A stretch of 36,272 nt of DNA from an uncultured Eubacteriales bacterium (GCA_900547725.1 URHR01000012.1:1-36272); one strand, 5' to 3'. Shown: positions 1 through 7,385, counted from the stretch's first letter. Notes: generated by a model not told the origin, from the sequence alone. Numbers and translations are program-made.

Positions 1-93
1 TCTTGCGGGGAAGTTCGGGGAGGGTCAGGGAGGTTTGGAGGGTAGGGAGACCCCTACGAAAGGGGTCTCCCTGCGCCTCCAAGGTCTTCTTCC
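1..93 (-). repeat. 3'-end hairpin repeat, copy 1 (after nagB)
   Basis: This element lies directly after the nagB stop codon. A perfect 12-bp stem (44-55 with 61-72) has a 5-base loop. It is flanked by CCTTGGAGG-like and CTCCAAACCTCCCT-like blocks when read in the direction of nagB. The same arrangement occurs at 4735-4828, 4361-4440 and 6915-7000, always just after a stop codon and in the orientation of the gene. It probably ends the nagB transcript (inference). Confidence 0.6.
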
Positions 94-804
94 TCACTCC
101 TCGCTGAATATCACCGTCAGATCCGGATGCAGCTGAAGGATCGAAGCAGGGAGAGCCGGCGTGATCGGTCCGTTGAAAGCGCGGAGAAGAACATCCTTCT
201 TCGCAGGCCCGTTCGCAATCAGAAGAATCTTGCGCGCCTGCATGATCGAAACCATGCCCATGCTGATCGCCTGCTTCGGCACTTCCGCTTCGCTTTCAAA
301 GAAGCGGGAGTTTGCACGAATCGTCGACTCGTGAAGATCCGCAACGTGCGTTGCCGTGATGAAGCAGTCGCCCGGTTCGTTGAACCCGATGTGCCCATCC
401 AGACCAATGCCCAGAAGCTGAAGGTCAATCCCGCCAAACCGCTTGATGCGCGCATCGTACTCCGCACATTCCGCCGCAGGGTCTGTAGCCGTGCCGCAGG
501 GAACAAACGTCCGGGACGGGTCAATGTTGATGTGGTCAAAGAAGTTCTCCTGCATGAAGTAGCGGTAACTCTGCGGATGATCCCCGGTCAGCCCCACATA
601 CTCGTCCAGATTGACCGTGGTCACCTGCGAGAAATCAATGTCCCCCTTGTTGTACCAGTCGATCAACTGGCGGTAAACGCCAACGGGCGAAGAACCGGTC
701 GCAAGTCCCAACACGCAGTCGGGCTTCATGATGACCTGGGCGGAAATAATGTTCGCCGCCTGACGGCTCATCTTTTCATAGGTCGGTACTGTAATGAATT
801 TCAT
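94..804 (-). CDS. nagB: Glucosamine-6-phosphate deaminase
   Basis: NagB converts glucosamine-6-phosphate and water to fructose-6-phosphate and ammonia in the cytoplasm, the last step of amino-sugar breakdown. The 236 residues match the shorter Gram-positive NagB proteins. Family motifs are visible: GLATGSSPVG for phosphate binding near residue 33, LDEYVG with D67, and GIGLDGHIGFNEPG with D136, H138 and E143, which correspond to the known catalytic residues. A GAGGAG ribosome site precedes the ATG. The gene lies 35 bases after the phosphomutase gene on the same strand, downstream of an AraC regulator, so the three are probably one operon. A divergent N-acetylhexosamine kinase supports an amino-sugar role. 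Confidence 0.96.
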   Translation of the reverse strand: MKFITVPTYEKMSRQAANIISAQVIMKPDCVLGLATGSSPVGVYRQLIDWYNKGDIDFSQVTTVNLDEYVGLTGDHPQSYRYFMQENFFDHINIDPSRTFVPCGTATDPAAECAEYDARIKRFGGIDLQLLGIGLDGHIGFNEPGDCFITATHVADLHESTIRANSRFFESEAEVPKQAISMGMVSIMQARKILLIANGPAKKDVLLRAFNGPITPALPASILQLHPDLTVIFSEE

Positions 805-839
805 ATTTTTTCTCCTCTTTTCAGGTTTGATTTACAGAT

Positions 840-2249
840 TTACAGGTGTAAAAAGCCGCGCATCGCGTCGATCAGAGCCCGCGCCCCCGCCGCGTCGCAA
901 TCCTCGGCAAAAATCCGCAAAAGCGGCTCTGTGCCCGAGAAACGGCAGATCAGAAACGCGCCGTCCGCGAAGTTGATCCGACAGCCGTCCGTGTAGTCGA
1001 CATCCGCCACCGCGCGCCCGAAATCGGGCAACCGCCGCTCTTCCATCAGCACGCGCCGCACCGTTGCCTTGTCCTCGGGGCGGAAGGAAAGATTGTCCTC
1101 TTCCATCGTGTGTGCCCCGTACTTCGCGGTCAGTTCGTCCCACAGCTCGCTCGGCGACTTGTCCATCGCGGAAATCATCTCCACAAACAGCGAAGCCGCA
1201 TAAACCGAATCCTTGCCGTGAATGTGCCCCCGAACCGTCAGACCGCCCGAGGATTCCCCGCCCAACACCGCGTCGGTTTCGTCGATCTTCGCCGAAATGT
1301 ACTTGAAGCCCACAGGGACTTCGTAGCAAGCCTCGCCGAAGGACTCCGCAACGCGATCCAGCATGTGCGTGGTCGCATTGTTGCGCACCACAGGACCTCG
1401 CCAACCGCGATACTCGTGCAGATAATAGTACAGCATCACCAGAATGCGGTTCGCGTCCACATACGCCCCGTTCCGGTCAATCACGCCGAGACGGTCGCCG
1501 TCGCCGTCAAAGGCAAGCCCCAGATCGTAGCCGCCCGCGCGCACCTCGTCGGCAAGCCCGCGCAACTGCCGCTTTCCCGGCGCGGGAAGTTCCCCGCCGA
1601 AGTAGGCGTCCTTGTTGTAATGAATCGTGTCGACCGTGCAGCGCGCGGTGTTCAGCACCACCGTCAGCGGGTAAGTTCCCGAGCCGTGCATCGGGTCAAA
1701 CAGAATCCGCAAACCGCGCCGACGGATCACCGCAAGATCCAGCCGCGACAGAACCGAGTCCAGAAATGCGTTGAACGGCGTGTGAACTTCCTCGGCAAGC
1801 CCGCCCGCAACCGCTTCGTCAAACGGGAGCGTCGGAACGTCTTCCACCCCGTCGATCAGCTGCTCCAGTCGCGCGGTGCATTCCGCCGACGCATCCCGCC
1901 CCTCTTCGGTAATCAGTTTGATTCCGTTGTAGGCCGCGGGGTTGTGACTGGCGGTGACCTCAATGCCGTAGTGCAGTCCGCGGTTCATCACCTCGAACAT
2001 CACCAGCGGCGTTGGCGTGCTTCTGCCCACGTAAAGAACCCGCAGACCGTTTGCGCACAGAACCTCCGCAATCCACCGCGCCGAGGTGTCGGACAGAAAC
2101 CGACGGTCGTACCCGATGTAAATCGGTTTGTCGGTCTTTCCTTCCTCCCGCGCCAGCAGGCAAACGCCCTGCGCCACTTTCTGAATGTTGCTTTTGATAA
2201 AATCGTCTCCGATTACGGCTCTCCAGCCGCCTGTTCCAAAACGTATCAT
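840..2249 (-). CDS. Phosphohexomutase (phosphoglucomutase/phosphomannomutase family)
   Basis: This alpha-D-phosphohexomutase of 469 residues moves a phosphate between C1 and C6 of a sugar. Visible hallmarks are the N-terminal FGTGGWRAVIGDDF block, the catalytic serine loop TASHNP (S101), the metal loop DGDGDR (D248, D250, D252), the sugar-binding loop GGESSGG (near 331) and the C-terminal phosphate loop RFSGTEPLLR. The AGGAG ribosome site fixes the ATG. Motifs alone do not separate glucose, mannose or N-acetylglucosamine phosphates. Its place between an AraC regulator and nagB, opposite an N-acetylhexosamine 1-kinase gene, suggests that it turns hexosamine-1-phosphate into the 6-phosphate (inference). 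Confidence 0.9.
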   Translation of the reverse strand: MIRFGTGGWRAVIGDDFIKSNIQKVAQGVCLLAREEGKTDKPIYIGYDRRFLSDTSARWIAEVLCANGLRVLYVGRSTPTPLVMFEVMNRGLHYGIEVTASHNPAAYNGIKLITEEGRDASAECTARLEQLIDGVEDVPTLPFDEAVAGGLAEEVHTPFNAFLDSVLSRLDLAVIRRRGLRILFDPMHGSGTYPLTVVLNTARCTVDTIHYNKDAYFGGELPAPGKRQLRGLADEVRAGGYDLGLAFDGDGDRLGVIDRNGAYVDANRILVMLYYYLHEYRGWRGPVVRNNATTHMLDRVAESFGEACYEVPVGFKYISAKIDETDAVLGGESSGGLTVRGHIHGKDSVYAASLFVEMISAMDKSPSELWDELTAKYGAHTMEEDNLSFRPEDKATVRRVLMEERRLPDFGRAVADVDYTDGCRINFADGAFLICRFSGTEPLLRIFAEDCDAAGARALIDAMRGFLHL

Positions 2250-2341
2250 GGGTTCTCCTGTACTGATTTATTGGTGCTTCCGATTACGGTTGAACACAGA
2301 TTATCCCCGCTCATCAGTCGCTTACGCGGCAATGTCACGTC

Positions 2342-3166
2342 CTACCCCCGATAGCTTCCGGGCGGCGTGCCTCTGATGCGGCGGAAAACCGTGCTGAAAT
2401 AGTTCTGATCCCCATAACCGAGCTCCGCCGCAACCTCGCCTACGCGCTTGCCCGTCCGCAACAGTTCCGCCGCGCGCTGCATCTTCATCTCGGTAAAGTA
2501 CCGCGCAACACCCATGCCCGCGTAACGGGTAAAGACCTTTTTCAGATTGGACAGACTCATATTGCACAGCCGCGCGATTTCCTCCGCGCTGAGCGCCTCG
2601 CCGATGTGCGCCCGCATGACGTTGATGATCTCCCCGTACCGCAGAGCGCCCGAACTTTCGGTTGCGCCGCCCTCCCCCACGCTCCGGAGCGCGCGCAGAA
2701 GCCAGTACTCAAACCGCACCCGCTGTTCCGACAGGAGCGCTGCGTCCGAGTTGTGCAGCCCCGTCCGGACCTCCATGCTGATTTCCAACAGCTCCTCCCG
2801 CAGATCGGAATCGGGCATGAAAATCCGCCCCTGATATGCGGGCATGGAATCGCTGTGGAAGGACAGATTCAGAACGTGCGGCTCAGTCCCCCGCTCCGAA
2901 CGAATCCGGTGGAACTCGTTCGGCGGGTGCAACAGGCACTGCCCCGCGTCCAATGTATAAATTTTTTCGCCTGCCGTAATGCCGACCGACCCGCCAAGCA
3001 CATAGACCAGTTCCCAGAACGGGTGCTTCTCCCCCGCGAACTCATACGACTCCCCAAAGATACGATCCAGAGAGAAATGGAACGACATAATGTCGGGACA
3101 ACGGGTCAGCGGAACGTCGGTCATCGGTTCCGGAACCGTTTTTCTGTAATAAATATCTTTTTTCAA
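2342..3166 (-). CDS. AraC-family transcriptional regulator (amino-sugar module)
   Basis: The protein has an N-terminal cupin-like sensor part (residues with HPFWELVYVLGG and LLHPPNEFH patterns) and a C-terminal double helix-turn-helix of the AraC type ending YGDQNYFSTVFRRIRGTPPGSYR. It probably controls the adjacent phosphomutase-nagB genes and the divergent kinase gene. The frame is open to an ATG at 3232, but a good minus-strand promoter (TTGCAT at 3243-3248, TATAAT at 3221-3226) would start the RNA near 3214, after that ATG. I therefore propose the in-frame TTG at 3166 (then KKDIYYRKT); an ATG at 3124 is the other choice. None has a strong ribosome site, so the start is uncertain. Confidence 0.88.
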   Translation of the reverse strand: MKKDIYYRKTVPEPMTDVPLTRCPDIMSFHFSLDRIFGESYEFAGEKHPFWELVYVLGGSVGITAGEKIYTLDAGQCLLHPPNEFHRIRSERGTEPHVLNLSFHSDSMPAYQGRIFMPDSDLREELLEISMEVRTGLHNSDAALLSEQRVRFEYWLLRALRSVGEGGATESSGALRYGEIINVMRAHIGEALSAEEIARLCNMSLSNLKKVFTRYAGMGVARYFTEMKMQRAAELLRTGKRVGEVAAELGYGDQNYFSTVFRRIRGTPPGSYRG

Positions 3167-3220
3167 AGAAAAGTTATCCGTTTCTATATATGTGTTTGCT
3201 TTTGGATATTGTATAATGTT

Positions 3221-3248
3221 ATTATAACGCATGAAAGGAAAAAATGCA
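3221..3248 (-). promoter_or_regulatory. Promoter of the AraC-phosphomutase-nagB operon
   Basis: On the minus strand TTGCAT (3243-3248), a 16-base spacer and TATAAT (3221-3226) form a good housekeeping promoter. It decides against the farthest upstream ATG of the AraC gene. On the plus strand another TATAAT (3212-3217) may serve the kinase gene, but no convincing -35 box was found for it. Confidence 0.6.
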
Positions 3249-3269
3249 AGAGCTTTCTCGCATTTTCTG
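3243..3269 (+). CDS. Possible 8-codon leader ORF before the kinase gene
   Basis: An ATG with an AAAGGAA ribosome site five bases before it opens eight codons (MQELSRIF) and stops 10 bases before the kinase ATG. The kinase gene itself has only an A-run before its start, so the leader may deliver ribosomes to it. This is too short to judge as a coding region by sequence alone. Confidence 0.3.
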
Positions 3270-3279
3270 ACAAAAAAAA

Positions 3280-4359
3280 ATGAAAGATATCAATTTTGCA
3301 TCGGACATCCTGCGCCACTATGATCTGAATCATATTTCCACCCCCTACGGGAACGGGCACATCAACAGCACCTACCTTGTGGGAACTTCCCCGCGCTTCA
3401 TTCTTCAACGCATCAACACCGACATTTTCCGCGACCCGGACGGCGTGATGGAAAATATCCTTGCGGTAACCTCCTTCCTGCGCGCAAAAATCGTTGCCGC
3501 GGGCGGCGACCCGATGCGCGAAACGCTGACGGTCATCCCGACCACCGATAACCACTCCTACTATCGCACCCCGGACGGCGACTGCTACCGCGTGTATCTC
3601 TTCATTGAAAACGCCGTGTCGATTGACAGCGCCCCCTCCCCCGAGGTCTTTGCCGAGAGCGCGCGGGCGTTCGGAAAATTTCAGCGGATGCTCTCCGATT
3701 TCCCCGCCGAAAAACTGCACGAAACCATCCCGCACTTCCACGACACGCCCGACCGTCTGCGCATTTTCCGCGAAACGCTTGCCAAAGATCCCGTTGGGCG
3801 CGCCGCCTCGGTTGAGCCGGAGATCCGATTCGTTCTGGATCGCGCCGCCGAGATGGGAATTATCACCGACGCGATTGCCGACGGCTCTGTCCCGCTCCGC
3901 GTAACGCACAACGACACCAAACTGAACAACGTCATGCTTGACGCCGAAACCGGAAAAGGCATCTGCGTGATCGACCTCGACACGGTAATGCCCGGTTCGA
4001 TGCTCTACGATTACGGCGATTCCCTGCGCTTCGGCGCATCGACCGCAGCCGAGGACGAGCGGGATCTCGACAAGGTCTCCTTCGACCTCAATTACTTCCG
4101 CGCATACACCAAAGCCTATCTGGAAGCGCTCGGCGACAGCGTCACGCCGCGCGAGTTGGAGCTTCTCCCCTTCGCAGCCAAGCTGATGACTCTGGAATGC
4201 GGTATGCGCTTTCTCACCGACCACATCGACGGCGACCACTACTTCCGCATTCACCGCGAAAACCACAATCTGGATCGCTGCCGGACTCAGTTCAAATTGG
4301 TTGCCGACATGGAGCGCAAAGCCGACGAAATGTCCCGCATCGTAGCAGAGTTGCGCTAA
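3280..4359 (+). CDS. nahK: N-acetylhexosamine 1-kinase (NahK/LnpB-like phosphotransferase)
   Basis: This 359-residue aminoglycoside-phosphotransferase-fold kinase most resembles the N-acetylhexosamine 1-kinases, which make GlcNAc-1-phosphate or GalNAc-1-phosphate from the free sugar and ATP. The catalytic loop THNDTKLNNV (D212, N217) and the metal-binding VIDLDTVMPG (D232, D234) are intact, followed by the DYGDSLRFG segment typical of this group. The start is preceded by nine A residues and no clear ribosome site. The gene is divergent to the AraC-phosphomutase-nagB operon, and the products link in order: 1-phosphate, 6-phosphate, then fructose-6-phosphate. No lacto-N-biose phosphorylase is in the window. 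A related sugar kinase substrate is possible. Confidence 0.85.
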   Translation: MKDINFASDILRHYDLNHISTPYGNGHINSTYLVGTSPRFILQRINTDIFRDPDGVMENILAVTSFLRAKIVAAGGDPMRETLTVIPTTDNHSYYRTPDGDCYRVYLFIENAVSIDSAPSPEVFAESARAFGKFQRMLSDFPAEKLHETIPHFHDTPDRLRIFRETLAKDPVGRAASVEPEIRFVLDRAAEMGIITDAIADGSVPLRVTHNDTKLNNVMLDAETGKGICVIDLDTVMPGSMLYDYGDSLRFGASTAAEDERDLDKVSFDLNYFRAYTKAYLEALGDSVTPRELELLPFAAKLMTLECGMRFLTDHIDGDHYFRIHRENHNLDRCRTQFKLVADMERKADEMSRIVAELR

Positions 4360-4360
4360 G

Positions 4361-4440
4361 GGGGGACGCGTTAGGGGGTACTTCTTGGAAGAAGTACCCC
4401 CTAAGACCCCCTCAAGAACTTCCAACGCATTTTGGGAAGA
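4361..4440 (+). repeat. 3'-end hairpin repeat, copy 2 (after the kinase gene)
   Basis: Directly after the kinase stop, a perfect 16-bp stem (4371-4386 with 4389-4404) is followed by a CCCCCTCAAGAACTTCCAACGC tail and then AGTGCGAACAT. The tail and the AGTGCGAACAT block recur in copy 4 at 6960-7010. The stem sequence differs from the other copies but stays fully paired, which argues for selection on RNA structure. Confidence 0.65.
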
Positions 4441-4654
4441 GTGCGAACATACGGTTCTGAATATTGGTGAGCAGATTACCGTGAGGCGTACAATCTTTTG
4501 CCGGTAACATACGTTTTGCACTGTCCCAAAAAATCCGCAGGTTGCCCTGCGGATTTTTTGATACAACCGTCATATATAACACGTCCGGAACATTCCCCAC
4601 AAACGGAGTGCGAAGCCGCACCATCCGCCGCACCGCACCTCCCTGCCCGAAAAA
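4441..4654. other. Gene-free stretch between kinase repeat and RNase HI repeat
   Basis: No credible gene is seen here. The stretch holds the AGTGCGAACAT block that trails the hairpin repeat, a strong two-way terminator at 4528-4559, and otherwise featureless sequence. Open frames across it lack ribosome sites and run through the repeats. Confidence 0.5.
4528..4559. terminator. Bidirectional rho-independent terminator
   Basis: AAAAAATCCGCAGG and CCTGCGGATTTTTT form a GC-rich stem with A-run and T-run on its two sides, so it can stop transcription from either direction. It separates the plus-strand kinase gene from the minus-strand RNase HI gene. Confidence 0.8.
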
Positions 4655-4734
4655 GAACTTCCCGCAAGTCCCCGCCGCCCGTCAAAAACAAATTGTTTTT
4701 TCGCTCTGCAAAGGCGGGGACTTGCGGGAAGTTC
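4655..4734. repeat. Long perfect inverted repeat beside hairpin copy 3
   Basis: Two 22-base arms (4655-4676 and 4713-4734) are perfectly complementary and enclose a 36-base AT-rich loop. The inner arm is the AACTTCCCGCAAG tail of the hairpin repeat that follows RNase HI, so the outer arm looks like an inverted partial copy of that tail. Confidence 0.6.
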
Positions 4735-4828
4735 TCGGAAGGAGAGGGAGGTTTGGAGGGGGAGGGAGACCTCTTTCAAGAGGTCTCCCTCCCCCTCCAA
4801 GGTCTTCTTTCCCCTCCAAGGTCTTTCC
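4735..4828 (-). repeat. 3'-end hairpin repeat, copy 3 (after rnhA)
   Basis: A 23-bp perfect stem (4753-4775 with 4778-4800) lies just after the rnhA stop. Read with rnhA it shows the block order ACCTTGGAGG, stem, CTCCAAACCTCCCT, AACTTCCCGCAAG, the same order as copy 1. The ACCTTGGAGGGGAA block is itself doubled (4794-4827). It probably serves as the rnhA terminator. Confidence 0.65.
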
Positions 4829-5260
4829 CTATTTCTTCGTAAACGCCACAGCCAGACGGTCGCAACGCTCGTTGTAGGGATGCCCCGCGTGACCCTTTAC
4901 CCAGACGTAGGTCATCCGATGCCGCGAGACCAGAGAAAGAAGCCGCTCCCATAAATCCGCATTCAAAGCCTGAGACCTGTCCGCCTTCCGCCATCCCCGC
5001 GCGCGCCATCCTTCCGCCCAACCGAGCGTCAGCGCGTCAATCACATACTTCGAATCCGAGGTCAGAACCACCTCGCAAGGCTCGCGCAAAGCCGCAAGCG
5101 CCTCGATGACCGCCGTCAGCTCCATGCGGTTGTTCGTCGTCTCCGCCTCGCCCCCCGACAGCTCCTTCTCGTGCCCGTTCCAGACCAGAATCGCGCCCCA
5201 TCCCCCCGGTCCGGGGTTTCCGCTGCACGCACCGTCGGTGTAAATCTCCACTTTCTTCAT
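4829..5260 (-). CDS. rnhA: Ribonuclease HI
   Basis: RNase HI cuts the RNA strand of RNA-DNA hybrids in the cytoplasm. The 143 residues are the usual length for a bare catalytic domain. The four acidic catalytic residues can be placed: D in YTDGACSGNPGPGGWG, E in NNRMEL, D in TSDSKYV and D in NERCDRLA; the basic loop GWAEGWRARGWRK and the VKGHAGHPYNE segment are also present. The frame extends farther upstream, but the ATG at 5260 follows a GAGGGGAAG ribosome site and begins with MKKVEIYTDG, as expected for the family. A promoter (TTGAAA, 17 bases, TATACT) lies just upstream. It is a single-gene unit. Confidence 0.96.
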   Translation of the reverse strand: MKKVEIYTDGACSGNPGPGGWGAILVWNGHEKELSGGEAETTNNRMELTAVIEALAALREPCEVVLTSDSKYVIDALTLGWAEGWRARGWRKADRSQALNADLWERLLSLVSRHRMTYVWVKGHAGHPYNERCDRLAVAFTKK

Positions 5261-5297
5261 CTGTCTCTTCCCCTCGTTTCCGCCCGCAATCGTTATC

Positions 5298-5326
5298 AGT
5301 ATACCATATTTTTGCACTTTTTTCAA
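5298..5326 (-). promoter_or_regulatory. rnhA promoter
   Basis: On the minus strand TTGAAA (5321-5326), a 17-base spacer and TATACT (5298-5303) lie about 40 bases before the chosen rnhA ATG, which supports that start. Confidence 0.65.
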
Positions 5327-5436
5327 CCCAAACACGATTTTTTTCGCGAAAGCCCTTGCATATTCCGCTTTTTTTGTTTATAATAAAGGATGTGATTTTG
5401 TGAAATCCGATTCACAAACCCGAAAGTGAGGAACCT

Positions 5437-6336
5437 ATGAAAGACGCTTCCAAGCAGAAAAAACGTCGGTGGCATTGGGGCGACCGCCCGGACGGCTACA
5501 AACTCCGTACCGTCAACCCCATGACGAGAATGATGCCTTACATCATGCCCCAACGCGCCGACGCCTGCAACTACTTCGCAGATTCTATCGATATGACCAA
5601 GACCGACCGCTTCTGTCGCGAAAAGGTTCGCGCGGGCATGACGAATTTCGGCTTTCTGCATATTCTCATTGCCTCTTACATCCGCGCCATCTCCCAACGT
5701 CCCGCCCTCAACCGCTTTGTCAGCGGGCAGAAAATCTACGCCCGCAAGGGCATTCAGATTGTGATGGTGGTCAAAAAGCGGATGGCAATCGACTCCCCCG
5801 ATACCTGCATCAAGGTCGACTTCGAGCCGGATGACACCGTGGACGAAGTCTACGAAAAGTTCGACCGCGCCGTGTCCGCCGTTCGGGAAGCCCCCGACGA
5901 CCGCAATGAGTTCGATCGCCTGAACAAAATCCTGTCCCTGATCCCCGGGCTGTTCTGCCGTTGGACCATCGGACTGTTGCGCTTTCTGGATTATTTCGGC
6001 ATCATGCCGCGCAAGATTCTGCGTCTTTCCCCCTTCCACGGAACGATGATCGTCACCAGCATGGGCTCGCTCGGCATCCGCCCGATCTACCACCATATTT
6101 ACGACTTCGGCAACCTCCCCGTGTTCTTTTCCTACGGCGGGCGGCGCTCCGAAGTGGTCTGCGACGCGGACGGCAACGTCTCAACGCGCAAGTGCATCGA
6201 ACTGAAGATCGTAACCGACGAGCGCATCTGCGACGGCTACTACTACGCCTCGGCGTTCAAGATCATCAAGCGGCACGCGGAAAATCCCGAGCTGTTGGAG
6301 GTCAAGCCCGAAACGGTCTGCGAGGACATTCTCTGA
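5437..6336 (+). CDS. Stand-alone 2-oxoacid dehydrogenase E2-type acyltransferase-fold protein
   Basis: The 299 residues resemble the catalytic domain of dihydrolipoyl acyltransferases and chloramphenicol acetyltransferase, with no lipoyl or subunit-binding domain. Supporting segments are the long central helix-strand region with FGFLHILIASYIRAISQRPALNRF, the TSMGSLGIRPIYHHIYDFG stretch, and the C-terminal ELKIVTDERICDGYY. In true E2 enzymes the last segment holds the catalytic HxxxDG; here the histidine position is glutamate (ERICDG). The enzyme is therefore either a divergent subfamily or a non-catalytic member. It is 15 bases upstream of a flavin reductase gene and probably shares its operon. 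Its substrate is unknown. Confidence 0.75.
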   Translation: MKDASKQKKRRWHWGDRPDGYKLRTVNPMTRMMPYIMPQRADACNYFADSIDMTKTDRFCREKVRAGMTNFGFLHILIASYIRAISQRPALNRFVSGQKIYARKGIQIVMVVKKRMAIDSPDTCIKVDFEPDDTVDEVYEKFDRAVSAVREAPDDRNEFDRLNKILSLIPGLFCRWTIGLLRFLDYFGIMPRKILRLSPFHGTMIVTSMGSLGIRPIYHHIYDFGNLPVFFSYGGRRSEVVCDADGNVSTRKCIELKIVTDERICDGYYYASAFKIIKRHAENPELLEVKPETVCEDIL

Positions 6337-6351
6337 AGCAAAGGAGCACCC

Positions 6352-6912
6352 ATGAGCAAAATTCAATGGAAAGGCGGCGCGCTTCTGGCGCCTGTCCCGC
6401 CGGTTCTGGTCACCTGCGCCGCAGGCGACCGCCGGAACGTTTTTACGGTGGCGTGGACGGGCATTCTCAACACCAACCCGCCCAAAACCTACATTTCGGT
6501 TCGTCCCTCGCGCTACTCCTACGAGCTGATCGGCGAGAGCGGCGAGTTCGTTATCAATCTGACAACCTCGGCGCTTGTCCGCGCGACCGATTCCTGCGGG
6601 GTCTACACGGGGCGCAAGGTGGACAAGTTCAAGCGCTTTCATCTGACCCCCGAGCCGGCAACCGAGGTACGATGTCCCCTGCTTGCCGAAAGTCCGCTCT
6701 CGCTTGAATGCCGCGTGTTCGATCGCGTCCCGCTCGGAACGCACGAGATGTTCCTTGCCGACATCGTTGCGGTCGATGTGGACGAGACCTTACTCGACCG
6801 CGACGGCAAGCTCTGTCTGGAGCGCGCCAACCTCCTTGCCTACGCGCATGGCGACTACTTCGCTCTCGGTCGCCGTCTCGGCTCGTTCGGCTTCTCCGTC
6901 AAAAAGCGGTAG
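6352..6912 (+). CDS. Flavin reductase / flavoredoxin-like FMN-binding protein
   Basis: The protein has 186 residues of the split-barrel FMN-binding flavin reductase fold. Segments that fit are PVPPVLVTCAAGDRRNVFTVAW near the start, PPKTYISVRPSRYSYELI, and GEFVINLTTSALVRATDSCG, the cysteine-containing stretch found in flavoredoxin-like proteins. Such proteins bind FMN and pass electrons or act as NAD(P)H:flavin oxidoreductases; the partner is not known. An AAAGGAG ribosome site precedes the ATG, 15 bases after the acyltransferase-like gene. A hairpin repeat follows the stop codon directly. Confidence 0.85.
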   Translation: MSKIQWKGGALLAPVPPVLVTCAAGDRRNVFTVAWTGILNTNPPKTYISVRPSRYSYELIGESGEFVINLTTSALVRATDSCGVYTGRKVDKFKRFHLTPEPATEVRCPLLAESPLSLECRVFDRVPLGTHEMFLADIVAVDVDETLLDRDGKLCLERANLLAYAHGDYFALGRRLGSFGFSVKKR

Positions 6913-6914
6913 GA

Positions 6915-7010
6915 GGATGCGGGGGATGCGATGGAGGGAACTTTTGAAGAAGTTCCCTCCAAACCTCCCTCAAAACTTTCAACGCAATTATGGGGAGAGT
7001 GCGAACATCG
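6915..7010 (+). repeat. 3'-end hairpin repeat, copy 4 (after flavin reductase gene)
   Basis: An 11-bp stem (6933-6943 with 6950-6960) is followed by AAACCTCCCTCAAAACTTTCAACGC and then GGGGAGAGTGCGAACAT. Tail and trailing block match copy 2, and the AAACCTCCCT block matches copies 1 and 3. Orientation is again that of the preceding gene. Confidence 0.65.
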
Positions 7011-7300
7011 TGCCACTGACATTTGGTTTGAAAATGACACAGAGCATATACTGTTCTGCGGGATAGAATCCGTTCGCGGCAATGTAACCGGCAAACGGAG
7101 CGGAACGACACACGGGTCGTTCCTCCAAGTCAGCAGCTAACCTGAACCATTTCTATCCGGTAGCGGGAGCGAGGCAAGGCGGGAAACCGCCGCCGTCAAA
7201 ATCCCGCTCGACGGGATTTTGCGCGGGAGCAGCCGGAATTCGCAGCACGGAATACGGCTACATCAAAATCAGCACAATATAAAGACAGAACCCAAAATCC
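7011..7300. other. Gene-free leader region upstream of cysS
   Basis: No gene is supported here. A weak plus-strand promoter for cysS is possible (TTGGTT 7023-7028, 18 bases, TATACT 7047-7052). A palindrome AAAATCCCGctcgaCGGGATTTT lies at 7199-7221 within a GC-rich patch (GGCGGGAAACCGCCGCC). The T-box core sequence expected in some aminoacyl-tRNA synthetase leaders was looked for and not found. Confidence 0.35.
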
Positions 7301-7309
7301 AATTAGGTT

Positions 7310-7385
7310 AAAGTTTTGAAAGTCCTTAGAAAACTTTTTCAAAAGTTTTCTAAGCAGGGTTTGGGACAGAGTCCCAAGGTCTTAG
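7310..7385 (-). repeat. Hairpin repeat, copy 5 (before cysS)
   Basis: A perfect 14-bp AT-rich stem (7325-7338 with 7341-7354) stands beside a small TTGGGACagaGTCCCAA hairpin (7361-7377). Read on the minus strand, ACCTTGG precedes and GGACTTTCAAAACTTT follows the stem, as in the other copies. It is the only copy without a gene ending next to it, and it sits just before the cysS ribosome site. Confidence 0.5.

Noticed and set aside
1110..2354. A 414-residue plus-strand frame opposite the phosphomutase gene
   Set aside because: Shadow frame; the phosphomutase frame contains every family motif.
3243..3282. Kinase start at the upstream ATG 3231
   Set aside because: That ATG is in another frame and would need one A fewer in the A9 run; the ATG at 3280 begins the family pattern.
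3184..4566. A 460-residue minus-strand frame opposite the kinase gene
   Set aside because: The kinase frame holds all catalytic motifs; the opposite frame has Pro/Arg/Val-rich composition and crosses a terminator and a repeat.
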